This document shows positions 21,142 to 31,648 of a stretch of DNA of 64,000 bases, one piece after another. Origin of the DNA: Takakia lepidozioides (taxonomy: Eukaryota; Streptophyta; Takakiopsida; Takakiales; Takakiaceae); the NCBI GenBank assembly GCA_030704615.1, contig CM060734.1, forward strand, positions 63,318,042 to 63,382,041. Direction: 5' to 3'. The translations under genes were made by a program, and so were the position numbers. Numbering within the stretch: the first letter of the stretch is position 1; each line of letters starts with the position of its first letter. The notes beneath the pieces are model-generated. The model did no database searches. It had not been told where the DNA came from and saw only the letters and a program-made list of their open reading frames with translations.

Positions 21142-21776
21142 GGTCCCACCATCGTGAAGGATCTTTAAAAAAAAATTGTCAGCTCTGCTCCGTGCTGCAA
21201 ATTCAGGGGCACCGAGTGTGACGAGAGGGAAAAACAGGCTGAAATAGGTCGAAGAAGAAGGTGCCCTCACCACATTGTCATTGACCTTGTGTTATGACCC
21301 ATGGAGGATTTGACCTCCCATCAACCCCAAAAGAATCTCTTCTGTGTGCTGCTGATGGCTGTAGTCAGGTAATTTCGGATTGGTCTTTGAGAACCACCAC
21401 GGTGCTGCTGAGCAGACAGAGATTGAAACACGACCTGCTAAGACCAAGCTGACCCTCCCAAGAACCTTGTAAACATCAGGAAGAATACCGTGCCCTGCAG
21501 TCGACCATCCACCCACGAACGCAAAAGAGGAGGGGAGAGGAGGGAAAAGAGAGAGCAAAACAAATGATATCGCAATTTGATCCCGCCGTACATTGCGGCC
21601 TAAACGATGTCCTTACCACTAGACTACCCCTTCAAATTCAACAACCCCCTCCTGCAACATTATATTTAACATGTTTTAAACCCCCCTATTTATGTATAAT
21701 GTTGTACATGGGGGGGTTTAAAATACCCCCTCCTGTGCACGCACGTGGCTGGTACATATTGGTTGGAGTGCACCCT
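21142..21776 (-). mobile_element. Second terminal segment of element P (end 2)
   Basis: A ~550-bp stretch parallel to 20700-21141: GGTGCCCTCACCACATTGTC, a GA-rich tract, the tRNA-like block, AACAACCCCCTCCTG and GGGGGGGTTTAAAATACCCCC, then GTGCACGCACGTGGCTGGTAC and a terminal GAGTGCACCCTCTAGG. It abuts the RT of the broken Gypsy at GTGTGGGGAC, the counterpart of the junction at 5556. Confidence 0.6.
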
Positions 21777-22925
21777 CTAGGGTGTGGGGACTATCATCCT
21801 GTGAACCGTCAGACTAAGTCCGATAGATATGCCATGCCAACTCCAGAGGAGATCTTTGATGTCATTGGGCATGCAAAGGTGTTTAGCACATTGGACTTGC
21901 GATCCGGTTACCACCAGTTGCCAATCAAAGAGGCTGACAAGCAAAAGATGGCATTCTGGGGGATTGACCAACATGAAAAGGATTGTTTGTATCAATGGCG
22001 GTTCTTACCGTTTGGGTTGAAAAATGCTCCTACAGAGTTTCAGAGGGTCATGGATAGGATTCTCGCGGGGCTAGACTTCACTCGGTGCTACATTGATGAC
22101 ATCATCGTCTTTAGTGCTACGGTTGAAGAGCATGAGAGATACCTTCAGGTGGTGTTTGTGCACTTGAGAGCGCATGGGTTGAAACTGCACCCCGGAAAAT
22201 GCAAGTTCTTCCACAATCAGATTGAGTATCTGGGCCACATGATCTACCCTGGAGGATTGGGTGTTCAACAGACAAAGGTGGAGGCCATTGCATGCATTCC
22301 ACGCCCCATAGATGTGAGCAAAGTTCGTGCTTTCATGGGATTGGCAAACTACTATCGACGGTTTGTCAAGGGATTTAGCAGCATTGCAAAGGCTCTTACC
22401 AAGTTGACCAAGGTGGGTCAGGAGTGGCAATGGGAGGATGAGCAGGAGGAAGCTTTTGAGGAACTCAAGGATCGATTGACTTCTGTACCTATTCTGAGGC
22501 GGCCTATTCGGGGGCGGCCTTTCCAGCTACATACGGATTGGAGTATGTTGGGGATTGGAGCAGTGGTCACACAGGTGGATGATGAGAGAAGAGAGTTCGT
22601 AGTGGCATATGCTAGCCGCTCGAACAATGATGCCGAGGCGAAGTATAGTTCCTATGAAGGGGAGTGTCTAGTTGCGGTATGGGCAGTGGCACATTTCAGA
22701 TGCTACCTCTATGGCAATCTCTTCACCCTTGTCACGGATCACCAACCATTGAAGTGGTTGATGGAGTCAGACAAGCCTACATGGAAGCTTGCACGGTGGG
22801 TACTTATGCTTTAAGAGTACGACTTTCAGGTGGTGCATCAAGCCGATATTGCTAATCGAGATGCAGATGGATTGAGTCGTAATCCATGCACGAACGAGCA
22901 TGATGATACTGGAGCTCGGTGGTTG
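21777..22925 (+). pseudogene. Reverse transcriptase and RNase H, methyltransferase-Gypsy copy 1
   Basis: Starts at CGDYHPVNRQ, exactly the residues missing at 5557. RT blocks: [29 protein letters not shown] and the catalytic CYIDDIIVFS. RNase H: HTDWSMLGIGAVV, SSYEGECLVAVWAVAHF, VTDHQPLKWLM, then, after a TAA at 22812-22814, RDADGLSRNPC. The RT core itself is open for about 340 residues, so this piece decayed slowly or was protected until recently. Confidence 0.9.
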
Positions 22926-22954
22926 GGTAAGACGGATGAGGAGATGGTGCCAGG

Positions 22955-24130
22955 ATGGCATGCATCGCCTTTTTGTACATTCTAGCAATGGGAGCTCAAG
23001 CTGGTCCATCCCATGCGATTGGTCATGTAAATAACGTGCATGACAATCCAGAGACTAGTGAGGAGTTTGATGGTGCTAAGGATGTGCATGAAGATGCACC
23101 AGTGTTGGCATACCTTCGTACCGGAGAGACAACAACCAGTATGACTGCTAAGGAGAGAGATCGGGTCCTACAACGAGCCAAGAGGTTCAAGTGGGAGGGG
23201 ACTCACCTACTCCGGGTATGGGAGGATGGACGAGTGAGGATTGTGCCTCATCCAACACAATGAGCGCGATTGGTACGCCATGCCCATGAGGAGTTGGGAC
23301 ATTTTGGGGTTTGGCGCACTCATAGTTTGTTGCAAGAGTAGTATTGGTGGCGGGGCATGCACACGGATGTGCAATGGTTAGTGACAAGGTGCATAATGTG
23401 TGATAGAGTGTGGGCTTCTTTCAACGCCCCTACTCCACAATTGTATCATTTACCCATTATGGGTTTGGTCTATCGTTGGAGTCTTGACTTCGCAGGCCCA
23501 TTGTCATTGACGATTCGCCATAACAAGTATGTGTTGGTGATGATGGAAGACTTCTCCAAATGGATTGAACTGGTGGCATTGCCTGACAAGGCAAGTGAGC
23601 GGGCTGCGTATGCATTCTTAGATTGAGTGCTTAGCCATTTTGGTGCTCCAGCCGAGGTATTCACAAACCAGGGGAGAGAGTTCTTGGGGGAGTTTCAGGC
23701 TTTGTGTGAGCAAGCCTTGATAAATCTCCGCACTACTTCTCGGGATCATCCCGAAGCTGATGGCTTAGCGGAGAGAGTTGTTCAGACAGTCAAGAGAGGC
23801 TTGCGCAAGTATGGTTTGCAAAAAGGACACCTAGGAGATTGGGACCTTTAGCTGCCTTGGCTAGCTATGGGCTATAGGTTCAGCAAACAAGCTTCATTTG
23901 CCTCCTTCTCACCTTATTTTCTTCTCTTTGACCGAGAGCCGGATATGCCTGCATCTATTCGCAGGGAGGCTGCAGTAGTTCTCAACCTTGATGATCCGGA
24001 TGTGTGGACACAAACATGTGCCCAGCGGGCAGAGTTGTTCAAGAGAGTCATGCCTATGGCTTTTGAGAACCTTGCTATTGCCTAACACCGAGACACATTG
24101 AGGTACACCACTATAGATGGAGGGGGATAT
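22955..24130 (+). pseudogene. Integrase, methyltransferase-Gypsy copy 1
   Basis: The zinc-binding domain (HAHEELGHFG ... CIMCDRV) and the core with DFAGPL are readable. At the second catalytic position the sequence is FTNQGREF, where the other copy has LTDQGREF: the catalytic Asp is now Asn. HPEADGLAERVVQTVKRGL carries the Glu. Stops lie near 23261, 23624, 23849 and 24083. A spacer of about 100 residues (22955-23263) separates RNase H from integrase and is conserved in the other copy. Confidence 0.85.
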
Positions 24131-24139
24131 CGGTGAAGT

Positions 24140-24535
24140 GTTCGGCGTTTCTACCCTGGGGACTATGTGTATCTGCAGCAGACAGCGCCTACGACCTTGG
24201 ATGTCACAGCAAGACGTGTGATTCTAAGGGTCGGGGAGGTGTTGCCTTCAGGAGTGTTGATTCAAGAGGGTCGGGATGGCATGGTATGGAAGGATCATGT
24301 GCGCAATTGTGCGCCATGTCACCTTCCACATGTGGATGGGATGATAGATCCCAACCTTGCAGTGGTACCTGCAGGGTTGCGTTGCATGCTATGTGGGCAT
24401 ACTGTTGATGCCGCAACCATGTTGGTGTGTGACAAATGCTCAAGGGGGTGGCACATGGGATGCTTGACACTGCCACTTGAGGAGGTTCCTATCTAAAAAT
24501 GGTTGTGTCCACGATGCCTTGGACAGAAGTAGTAG
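24140..24535 (+). pseudogene. Integrase C-terminal module with PHD finger, copy 1
   Basis: After a conserved stretch (FYPGDYVYLQQTAPTTLDV, VWKDHVRNCAPCHLP) comes LRCMLCGHTVDAATMLVCDK, then CSRGWHMGCLTLPLEEVPI, a stop, and KWLCPRC. This is the C4-H-C3 spacing of a PHD zinc finger, a reader of histone tails. A TAA near 24494 cuts off its last Cys pair. The other copy (47048-47260) has the complete finger. Confidence 0.85.
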
Positions 24536-24776
24536 GCATGACAATGGTGAGGCGGACAAGTGATCCAAGGTCTAGCTAGTGTGGCTTCAATGCCATAGAT
24601 ACTCAACTGAAGATCATGGATTGAATGAAGGCGACTAACGATGGGGCTACGTTTGCACCTGGTTTCTTGATCTATCGACTTCAGGTGTTGGAACTCGTGC
24701 GATTGAAGACCAAACGATGATCTTATTGGGGTGGATACTTGCAAGTTATCCGGTGTTAGTGGGACCTAATCACCAG

Positions 24777-24844
24777 CTAGGGGGGCGATTATGGCGTGGC
24801 TCTCTAGGACTATATGCTAGGAAGTGTGGTTGGACATCGATGTA
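24777..24844 (+). repeat. Polypurine tract and start of 3' LTR, methyltransferase-Gypsy copy 1
   Basis: CAGCTAGGGGGGCGAT is shared with the other copy (minus strand, near 46790-46805) and is a good polypurine tract. After it TATGGCGTGGCTC... aligns loosely with TGTGGCAGACTAC... of the other copy for about 60 bp to CGATGTA. At 24845 the LTR of another element interrupts it. Confidence 0.55.
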
Positions 24845-25490
24845 TGTTGTGGCACGATACTCAGTGTCAAGGACGAGAACATGACTGAACACAAACAAGA
24901 GATCAGACTAAAGGTACAAGACTAAACAAGAAGTCAAAGTCCGCGTGACCGAATGCATGGTGGATAAAAATGAATCAAGATGATCTTTATAACAATGGAC
25001 AAGAGTACAACATACTGGAACTCGACTCGAATACAGAAATGCTGGAAACTGGACTAGAGTACTGGAAATTGGACTGGAGTACTAGGATTGGGAACAAGAG
25101 TAGCTTGAACTTGTGTTGGCGAGACTGAAGAGTGTCCAGTCTCGCCTCCTATATATACTGGCTACTAATAAGTTCCCTAAGAAGCTTCCCCTATAAAGAT
25201 TTCTTGATGGAGAAGTTTCCAAGATTAAACAAAGGTTTCTTGATGGAGAAACTTCTTTAAACAAATGAAGTATCTTGATGGAGAAGTTTCCTCCAAACGA
25301 AGCTTCCTCAGCAGTTTATCAAATTACTCTTGATAATTGGGTAAACTTCTGGTAACTTGGTAACTAATGGTTAAACATGGTAGATCATGATAAATCACCA
25401 TAAGTCATGGTAACTTCCGATAACATGGTAACTTGGTAACTTCTGGTATTTACTCCTGATAAGTTCCTCTGGGCTATGTCCGTGACATCA
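24845..25490 (-). repeat. 3' LTR of chromovirus 2
   Basis: TGTTGTGGCACG...CCGTGACATCA on the plus strand (TG...CA). It is bordered on its right by CCCCCTCCTCTAGC, which is GCTAGAGGAGGGGG on the element's coding strand, a polypurine tract directly upstream of the LTR. The 5' LTR is not in place because the element is truncated near 27600. Confidence 0.7.
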
Positions 25491-25504
25491 CCCCCTCCTC
25501 TAGC

Positions 25505-26100
25505 GCCGAGTTCCTCGAGGAGCAGTAAAATCTTGGACTTGCTTAGAGTTGGAGAAAATCCAAAATCCGGCGAATGGTACTTGCCAAGTATTCGGCTCTT
25601 CGTTCTTGACTCAAATGATTTATAGGTTCCTGCAACCATCGATAGTGTCCAACACCTTGAACCAGTGATTTGAGCATTCTGATTTTCGAAGCTGCCTCCA
25701 AACATGATTTCGTTGCCCTTTGGGCCCGAAGCATCAACATCCAATAGAATTATCAGACTTCGAGTAGGTTCCACTTGCCGTCGTACGGGGTCCAGACGAG
25801 GAAGTACGCATCGCATTGGTGGCCCATTGTCTTGAGAGCGTCGGCGTGATGTTGAAGGTCGTGAAAGTCGGAACGACTGATCTAGTAGTTGCGTAAGCGA
25901 CAACTCCAATGTATCTGGTTCATGTGACTCCATGCTGCCAATACAAGATGCAAAAGTGTTGGAAGTGTAGCTATATATACTAATGTGTGGTGCTCTTCCC
26001 TCTTTAACGTACATTGAATGTGGAGTTTTCACCTTGAAGCTAACCTGGCTTACATCATCGTTGTCACGTCTTATTGACGTGTAGCTCAGGGCTTAGCTGG
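25505..26100 (-). other. Region between chromodomain and LTR of chromovirus 2
   Basis: A 215-residue frame (26032-25385) runs through this region into the LTR. It has no recognised domain and includes SMESHEPDTLELSLTQLL and LLLLEELGARGGG just before the polypurine tract. It may be the C-terminal extension of the polyprotein or chance. Confidence 0.3.
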
Positions 26101-26109
26101 ATATCGTTG

Positions 26110-27600
26110 ATAAAACTCTTGGACTTTGTCAGATGCATTGGCAAGGTTGGATGAAGGTTCCCACGTTCGTTCGCTGATGTCGTAGCCTTTTCAATGTACG
26201 AAATATTCAAGACGTTTATACTTGATGCGAGAGTCTAAGACTTCGTCGACTTCATACTCAATTTCCTGATTGACTTTGATTGGTGGAGGTGGTACGGAGA
26301 CTCTCCCTGGAATATTCGATGGATGATACAACTCCAATAATGAAACATGAAAGACTGGATGGATGCGCATACTTCGTGGGAGTTCAAGCCGAAAACTGAC
26401 CGGATTTATTTGTCGAATAATTTTGAATGGTCCCAAGCGTTGATAATCCAACTTCCTTGATGGACGCGAGGTTTGTATGTCCCGTCGAAGAAGCCACACA
26501 CGATCTCCGACCTTGAACTGGGGTTGGAGTTGGCGATGTTGATCTGCATACTGAGTACTCCTTGTATTGTTTTATAGCTTCTGCGAGGTAGAATGTAAGC
26601 TCCTTGTGAATCGTAGCAAGATGAGTAGCAAGGTTTTCTACAGCAGGGCTTCCAATAGTCTTCATGTGGAAAGGGTTTGCTCGAGGATGATGACCATAAT
26701 TGGAGAAAAATGGAGTCGAAGAAAGTATAGTGTTGTTGTAGGTAAACTCAGCCAATGACAGAAGGTCCGACCAATTATCTTGGTAATAATTTATCGTACA
26801 GCGAAGATACTCTTCCAAAATCTGGTTTACACGTTCGGTTTGACCATCAGTCTGTGGATGATTAGCTGTAGAGAGGTTGATCTTAGTATCCCGTATGTGA
26901 AATAATCCCCTCCAGAAATTTGATATAAACTGTGGTCCATGATCAGATTCGATGTCTTTCGGGAGTTCATGAATGCGGTAGATATTATTGAGGAAGAGTT
27001 TTGCAGTTCCCTCGCCGGTAACCGTCTTATTACATGGAATGAAATGTGCTATCTTCATAAAACAATCTATAATAACAAGGATTGAATCGGTGGTCTTGGA
27101 AATTGGAAGGTCCGTAATAAAAGTCCATAGACACAGACGACCATGGACCCTTGGGAATGGGTAATGGTTGAAGAAGGCCGTAAGGTCGATGTCGTGGTTC
27201 CTTCGCTCTAGCACACGTGTCGCAAAGATTTTATAAATTCTTACACGAGTTTCCACATCTGCGGCCACCAATAGTCCGTGGATATCAATTCCATTGTTTT
27301 GTTGAAGCCAAAATGTCCTGCAGCCGGATCATGACATGTTTGAAGAATTCGAAGTCGTGTAGGTCCTGGAGGTACATAGAAAAGTCCCTTGAAATAAAGT
27401 AAGTCGTCTTTGAATTCAAAGTCGTTTGTAACATGTTGGTTGTCTCGAGGTCGAATTAGTTGACTTCGTAGTGTCGTAGCAAATTGGTCGCTCTTCAGTG
27501 CTTCTTGAATCTTCTTTATGATCTCTACATCGTCATAGGTGGACATGGATAGCATATTCAATTGGAGATTTGATGGTTTCAAGATGATGGATTTCTGTTG
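26110..27600 (-). pseudogene. Integrase and chromodomain of chromovirus 2, 5'-truncated
   Basis: The minus strand gives the integrase zinc domain (CHDPAAGHFGFNKT), then core blocks SDHGPQFISNFWRGLF and HPQTDGQTERVNQILEEYL, the SH3-like part (SRKLDYQRLGPFKIIRQINP, HPVFHVSLLELYHPS), and a chromodomain split by a TGA: YEVDEVLDSRIKYKRLEYFVH then KGYDISERTWEP. The first integrase Asp region is altered and frameshifts are present. Upstream RT is missing; at about 27600 the sequence changes to GCGACGG-rich CACTA-type repeats, so a later event truncated it. Confidence 0.85.
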
Positions 27601-27614
27601 GTCGAAAGCTGTAG

Positions 27615-27821
27615 GCCCCTGCGACGGCCGGGCGTTGCAAACTGCCCGACTGCCCTATTCTTGCCAAAAAAAAAAAAAAAAAACGGGTCACAGTGTGCGA
27701 CGGCTGGTCTTCGCTGTTTGCGACCCCCGACCTAAAAACCGCAAGTGGCGACGCGTGGGGGTCGCAGGCAGCGACGGCAGGGCTTTCTAGGTTTAGGTTT
27801 AGGGCCTTTGGGGGTTCTTAG

Positions 27822-27845
<24 letters not shown>
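27615..27845. repeat. CACTA-type subterminal repeats, left side
   Basis: At least six GCGAC(G/C)-containing motifs in both orientations (GCGACGGCCGGGCG, GTGCGACGGCTGG, GGGGGTCGCAGG, GCAGCGACGGCAGG), with an A-tract and a long T-tract. The same motif set occurs at 60420-60695. Clustered subterminal motifs are the transposase-binding region in CACTA elements. Confidence 0.6.
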
Positions 27846-27853
<8 letters not shown>

Positions 27854-28133
27854 GGTACTGGGGTAGGGTGTTTGTTTTTCTTTATGGTTTAGCTTGTTGT
27901 TGTGGACCTTCTTGTAGATTGTGACATTCATTTTGATAATTCTCTTGATACCACATCTGTATGTGTTGCTCCAATATATTCATTGTCTCTGCCTTCTTTC
28001 TTGAAAGACTACCAGCCACAACCATATTTGATGAATCATAAAAATAAAGTACAATATGCATGTACATGTACAATCAATCGAAGGGATGGGTCCAGTTCGG
28101 TGCGAGAATTGTTATGTAGCTTTGATTTTGTGT

Positions 28134-29045
28134 CTAATCAACTTGAACATCATCATCCGGAGCCTCTTCATCCTCATCAAGCTGCAAGTCTTCTTGGTCA
28201 TCGGAGTCATTGTCATAAATGGCCCGGCCCTCAAAAAGCACCTCCGAATCATCCTCCACCTCATTGTTAATGGCCGTGTCTTTGTCTCCTTCTCCAACAT
28301 CCGTATCTTCTAGAGTTTCATCATATAGGGTCCAGGATGCATTGTTCGGGGCATCATCATCATCTTCTACCCCCTCTACCCAACCTCCATCATCAGCATC
28401 ATTATGACCAGTCTCTCCGTCCACCGTAATTGCCTCACCCCATGGAGATCCGAGACCATGATAGATACGTCTTCCTCTTGGCTGAGCATGCACAACCACC
28501 TTCCAATTCTCCCCTCTTGTTTTGTCATTGGAGAAGAAAACTTGCTCCATGTCTGAAGGCCGTGAAAAATGCTCATCAGAGGGACGATGAGTAGGGTTGA
28601 GCCTATCTGCATTGACGCGCATGAAACCACAATCATTTTGCACTAGTGTTGCGGAGGGCCCCACAAGATGTGGCTGGAACCACCTTCCCTTGAAGAGAAG
28701 AGGCCGGTACCTTGTATACTGAAGTTGGAGTATGCTCTCAAGCTCTCCAATGTACTCAAGTTTGCTCATAGCAGGTCGTGTATCTCCCTTGCCCCACACG
28801 GAGTCTTGCCAATATGTGGCACACAAGCCAGAATCAAAGGTTGTTTTGCGCTTCATATCAAGAGCACGAATGCGGAAATGACGACCGTGAACCCAAACCG
28901 GCGTGTATGAGGTCACGAATTGAGAGGGGCCCCTTACAATGTCTTGCACCAAATCTGAAACCACCTCTCCTTGAGCAACGACGTCATAAACTGAAGTCCA
29001 AAGCCACTGTTGGAATGAACTTAGAGGCTGCAATTCCATGGGCAA
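28134..29045 (-). pseudogene. CACTA transposase gene, DUF4216-like C-terminal part
   Basis: 303 residues in one frame: SYTPVWVHGRHFRIRALD, QYTRYRPLLFKGRWF, CGFMRVNADRLN and MEQVFFSNDK, the arrangement of the DUF4216 domain that ends many plant CACTA (TNP2-like) transposases. The last ~80 residues are very acidic (DDDD, EDEEAPDDD). It is preceded on the same strand by the DUF4218 part. Not interrupted over its own length; function depends on the split gene upstream. Confidence 0.8.
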
Positions 29046-29120
29046 ATTTTGTGAAGGAACATTCCGACGGCCCGCTCCTCGTCATGGGCGTCTAGTAACC
29101 GGCCTTAGATGGTTCCGCCT

Positions 29121-29906
29121 CTATGCAAGCGTCTCCTCCTCTCGTTGCTGAACAAGATTATTGTAACTTGCCTCCCACTCATGTATGGATAGGGTGTTCT
29201 TCAATATGAAGTCTTGCGCTTGCTCAATCACCAAGGTCGGCAATTTTACCTCCTCTTCCTTCCACATCCGAGGGGTTTCCTCATCCACCCTTGTCATGTA
29301 CTCCGTGCAATAAAACATAGTTTCTTGCAACGTATACCCCTCTGCCATGCTACCCTCCGGGTGCGCCATTTGTCTTACAAATCTTTTCAAAGTCTTCATA
29401 TAACGCTCAAGGAAGTACATCCACCGAGAATGAACGGGGCTAGCAATCGAAGCCTCTTCCACTAAGTGCACTACCAAATGCACTTGGATGTCAAAGAAGG
29501 AGGGAGGAAGGTGCATCTCCAACATACACATTACCTTCGCCGCCTCCTTCTTCATGCGTGGAAAATCTGCTTCTTCCAACTCTTTGGAGCAAATCCACCG
29601 GAACAAGCCTCCCAATCTATAGATTGTCTCACGAACCTCGGGAGTCAATGTCCCACGTACTGCAATGGGCAAGATGTCTTGCAATAGATTGTGGTAGTCA
29701 TGAGACTTCAAACCATGGACCCCGTCTTCTTCGCTGAACTTCGTACGGAGGGATGACCCATAACCAGTTGGTGTTTGGACAACACTTATGGTGACCATCA
29801 CTTTCTTGTATTCCTCCTTTGTCCATTGCCAAAGTGCGCGCCTATACTTCCACCGTACAACATCCTTTGGGTCTACACCATTTTGTTCACCCCATAGATG
29901 GCGCAT
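29121..29906 (-). pseudogene. CACTA transposase gene, DUF4218-like part
   Basis: 261 residues containing GLKSHDYHNLLQDILPIAVR, LEMHLPPSFFDIQVHLVVHL, SRWMYFLERYMKTLKRFVR and HPEGSMAEGYTLQET. These are diagnostic blocks of the DUF4218 domain in CACTA/EnSpm transposases of the TNP2 type. It follows the Transposase_21 region (30144-30710) and precedes the DUF4216 part, the usual order. It is separated from its N-terminal half by the 13-kb LTR insertion. Confidence 0.88.
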
Positions 29907-30143
29907 GCGACCCTACTCCTCAAGCTCTTTTCTAACACCGAGAGAATCGCCTTTTGCAGCCACTCCCTTCTTTGCCGGCGTGCCATGAAGAACCCGAAAA
30001 AGGGACGAGCAGACATTCTTTTCAATATGCATGGGATCTAGAAGATGACGAATCTTCAGGTCCTACATATATCCCCACCCACAAGACTTACACAAATTTT
30101 TTTACGTGAAAGTGACAATGCAACGCATACCAAATGTGCAATA

Positions 30144-30710
30144 TCACATGCATGCATAGGGATATTGACGGTGTTTTTGTAGAATATGTACCGCCCAATA
30201 TGACAACTCGTAGAAGATTGAAAGTCGTTTCATGTCGGGCACGTCCACTTCACCGTCCGTGCCCGCATGGGCCTCCTTCCATCGGTCCTGCCAAAACTGC
30301 CCGGACAGTGTCATAGGGGGGGGGGATATTTCCTCTTTGCCATCAAACAAGTGTTTCTCTCTTCTTCTCCATCGATGGCTCATAGGAAGAAATTTGCGGT
30401 AGTTGGGATACACCATCTTGTGAAGATGGCGGGAGCTATGTGCATCAAGATCATCGCCACAATGCAAGCATGCATGGTACCCTTTGGTGCTTAGCCTCGA
30501 GCAAACAGTTAGTCATGTACTACACATCCCGCCACATTAGCAAAAACAAAAAGTTGTCCATGTGCATGGCCCATAATGCCATCTACCCCACTACGGTGCA
30601 CAAGACTGTCGCCGCTACTTCAATCAATCCCAATTTTCATCGATATTATCCGGCATTGACAAGTGAATGTACGCGGGTTGTTCATGGGGAACGTAATATA
30701 CCTGGATAAT
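30144..30710 (-). pseudogene. CACTA TNP2 transposase, middle part downstream of the LTR insertion
   Basis: The frame 30467-30144 has YRKFLPMSHRWRRREKHLFD and PPPMTLSG, the middle block of Transposase_21 (family pattern: hRRFLP.dH.wR...). Nearer the junction, the sequence just left of 30711 continues the codons interrupted at 43800 (LLWTMH, then DYPG across the CATGC duplication). This shows the gene was open when the LTR element landed. Confidence 0.8.
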
Positions 30711-30715
30711 CATGC

Positions 30716-31633
30716 TGTCGCGCTGCTTTTACTCACCCATCCCTTCGCTATCCGAGGCGGAAACTCCAAGATAGAAGAGTTGGAAATCTCTAAGTACTCA
30801 GCCCGCGCAGAACAATCAGTCATGACCTACAGCTAGTGTATCATGGGGGTGTTTCCTATTTGTTTCATTTTCCGCATTCATCTTAGCTACCTTACCATTG
30901 ATAATTAAGTATCAGTTTGCTTCATCAATTTATCGGTTTCCTTCACTCCTCCATTCAATCCACAGCTTCACTCAGATCTCTCTACACAGTGTGATTGTAT
31001 CGTATAAGTATCAGATTATGATTTATCAGGTATCAGGCCGAAGCCATTGTGTCTCTATTCTCCTCTACAATATCCCTACAGCTTTGCATATAACAAGCAT
31101 CTACTAATCCTCTTTCCTCCTTCATCATGCTCTCCGATCTCCGCTCCCGCCTGTCTCCGAAGTCCTCCCCGAATAATGATCCCTCTCTTCATTCCCCGTT
31201 TTTCCCTTTATCCTCCTATCCGCGGTTCTAACCGTTTCCCTCTCTAACCGTCGTATGTGAACTAACATGTTCCCTTCACAGGTGTTGTTCCCCACAGTCG
31301 TTCCCTATCCTACTCTTCGTTCCCTATTATCGTGACAGCTGTGTCAAGCGGTGACTGGCTGTGTTTGGCTGTGTCGGGCTGTGACTGGCTGTGTGGCTGT
31401 GCCGGGCTGTGACTGGCTGTGTGGGCTGTGTCTGCTGTGACGACTGTGACGGGCTGTGTGGGCTGTGACGGCTGCGTGGGCTGTGTGGGCTGTGTGGGCG
31501 TGTGACTATGTAACCCCCCTCTACAGTGCGCTGCTGTCACCCCTAAGGTTCCTGTTGGTCTCAGTCTGTGCAAAAATTAAGGGTACCCTACAGATCCCGT
31601 ATAAGTGTCTAAGTCCCCTACAGTCCTCTAACA
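30716..31633 (-). repeat. 3' LTR of the Tat/Athila-like element
   Basis: 918 bp, TGTCGCGC...CTAACA on the plus strand. It differs from the 5' LTR mainly in the length of an internal CTGTG-rich repeat (31336-31505). GAGGGGGGAAGGGG on the coding strand directly precedes it (31634-31655) and is the polypurine tract. Confidence 0.93.
31336..31505. repeat. CTGTG(A/T)-rich microsatellite in the 3' LTR
   Basis: An imperfect repeat of GGCTGTGACTGGCTGTGT. Related arrays lie in the 5' LTR (43353-43676, about twice as long) and inside the integrase C-terminal ORF (35866-36012). Confidence 0.8.
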
Positions 31634-31648
31634 TTACCCCTTCCCCCC

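Noticed and set aside
25385-26032. 215-residue frame as a real gene
   Set aside because: It crosses from the integrase 3' region into the LTR without a recognised domain. Kept only as a low-confidence note.
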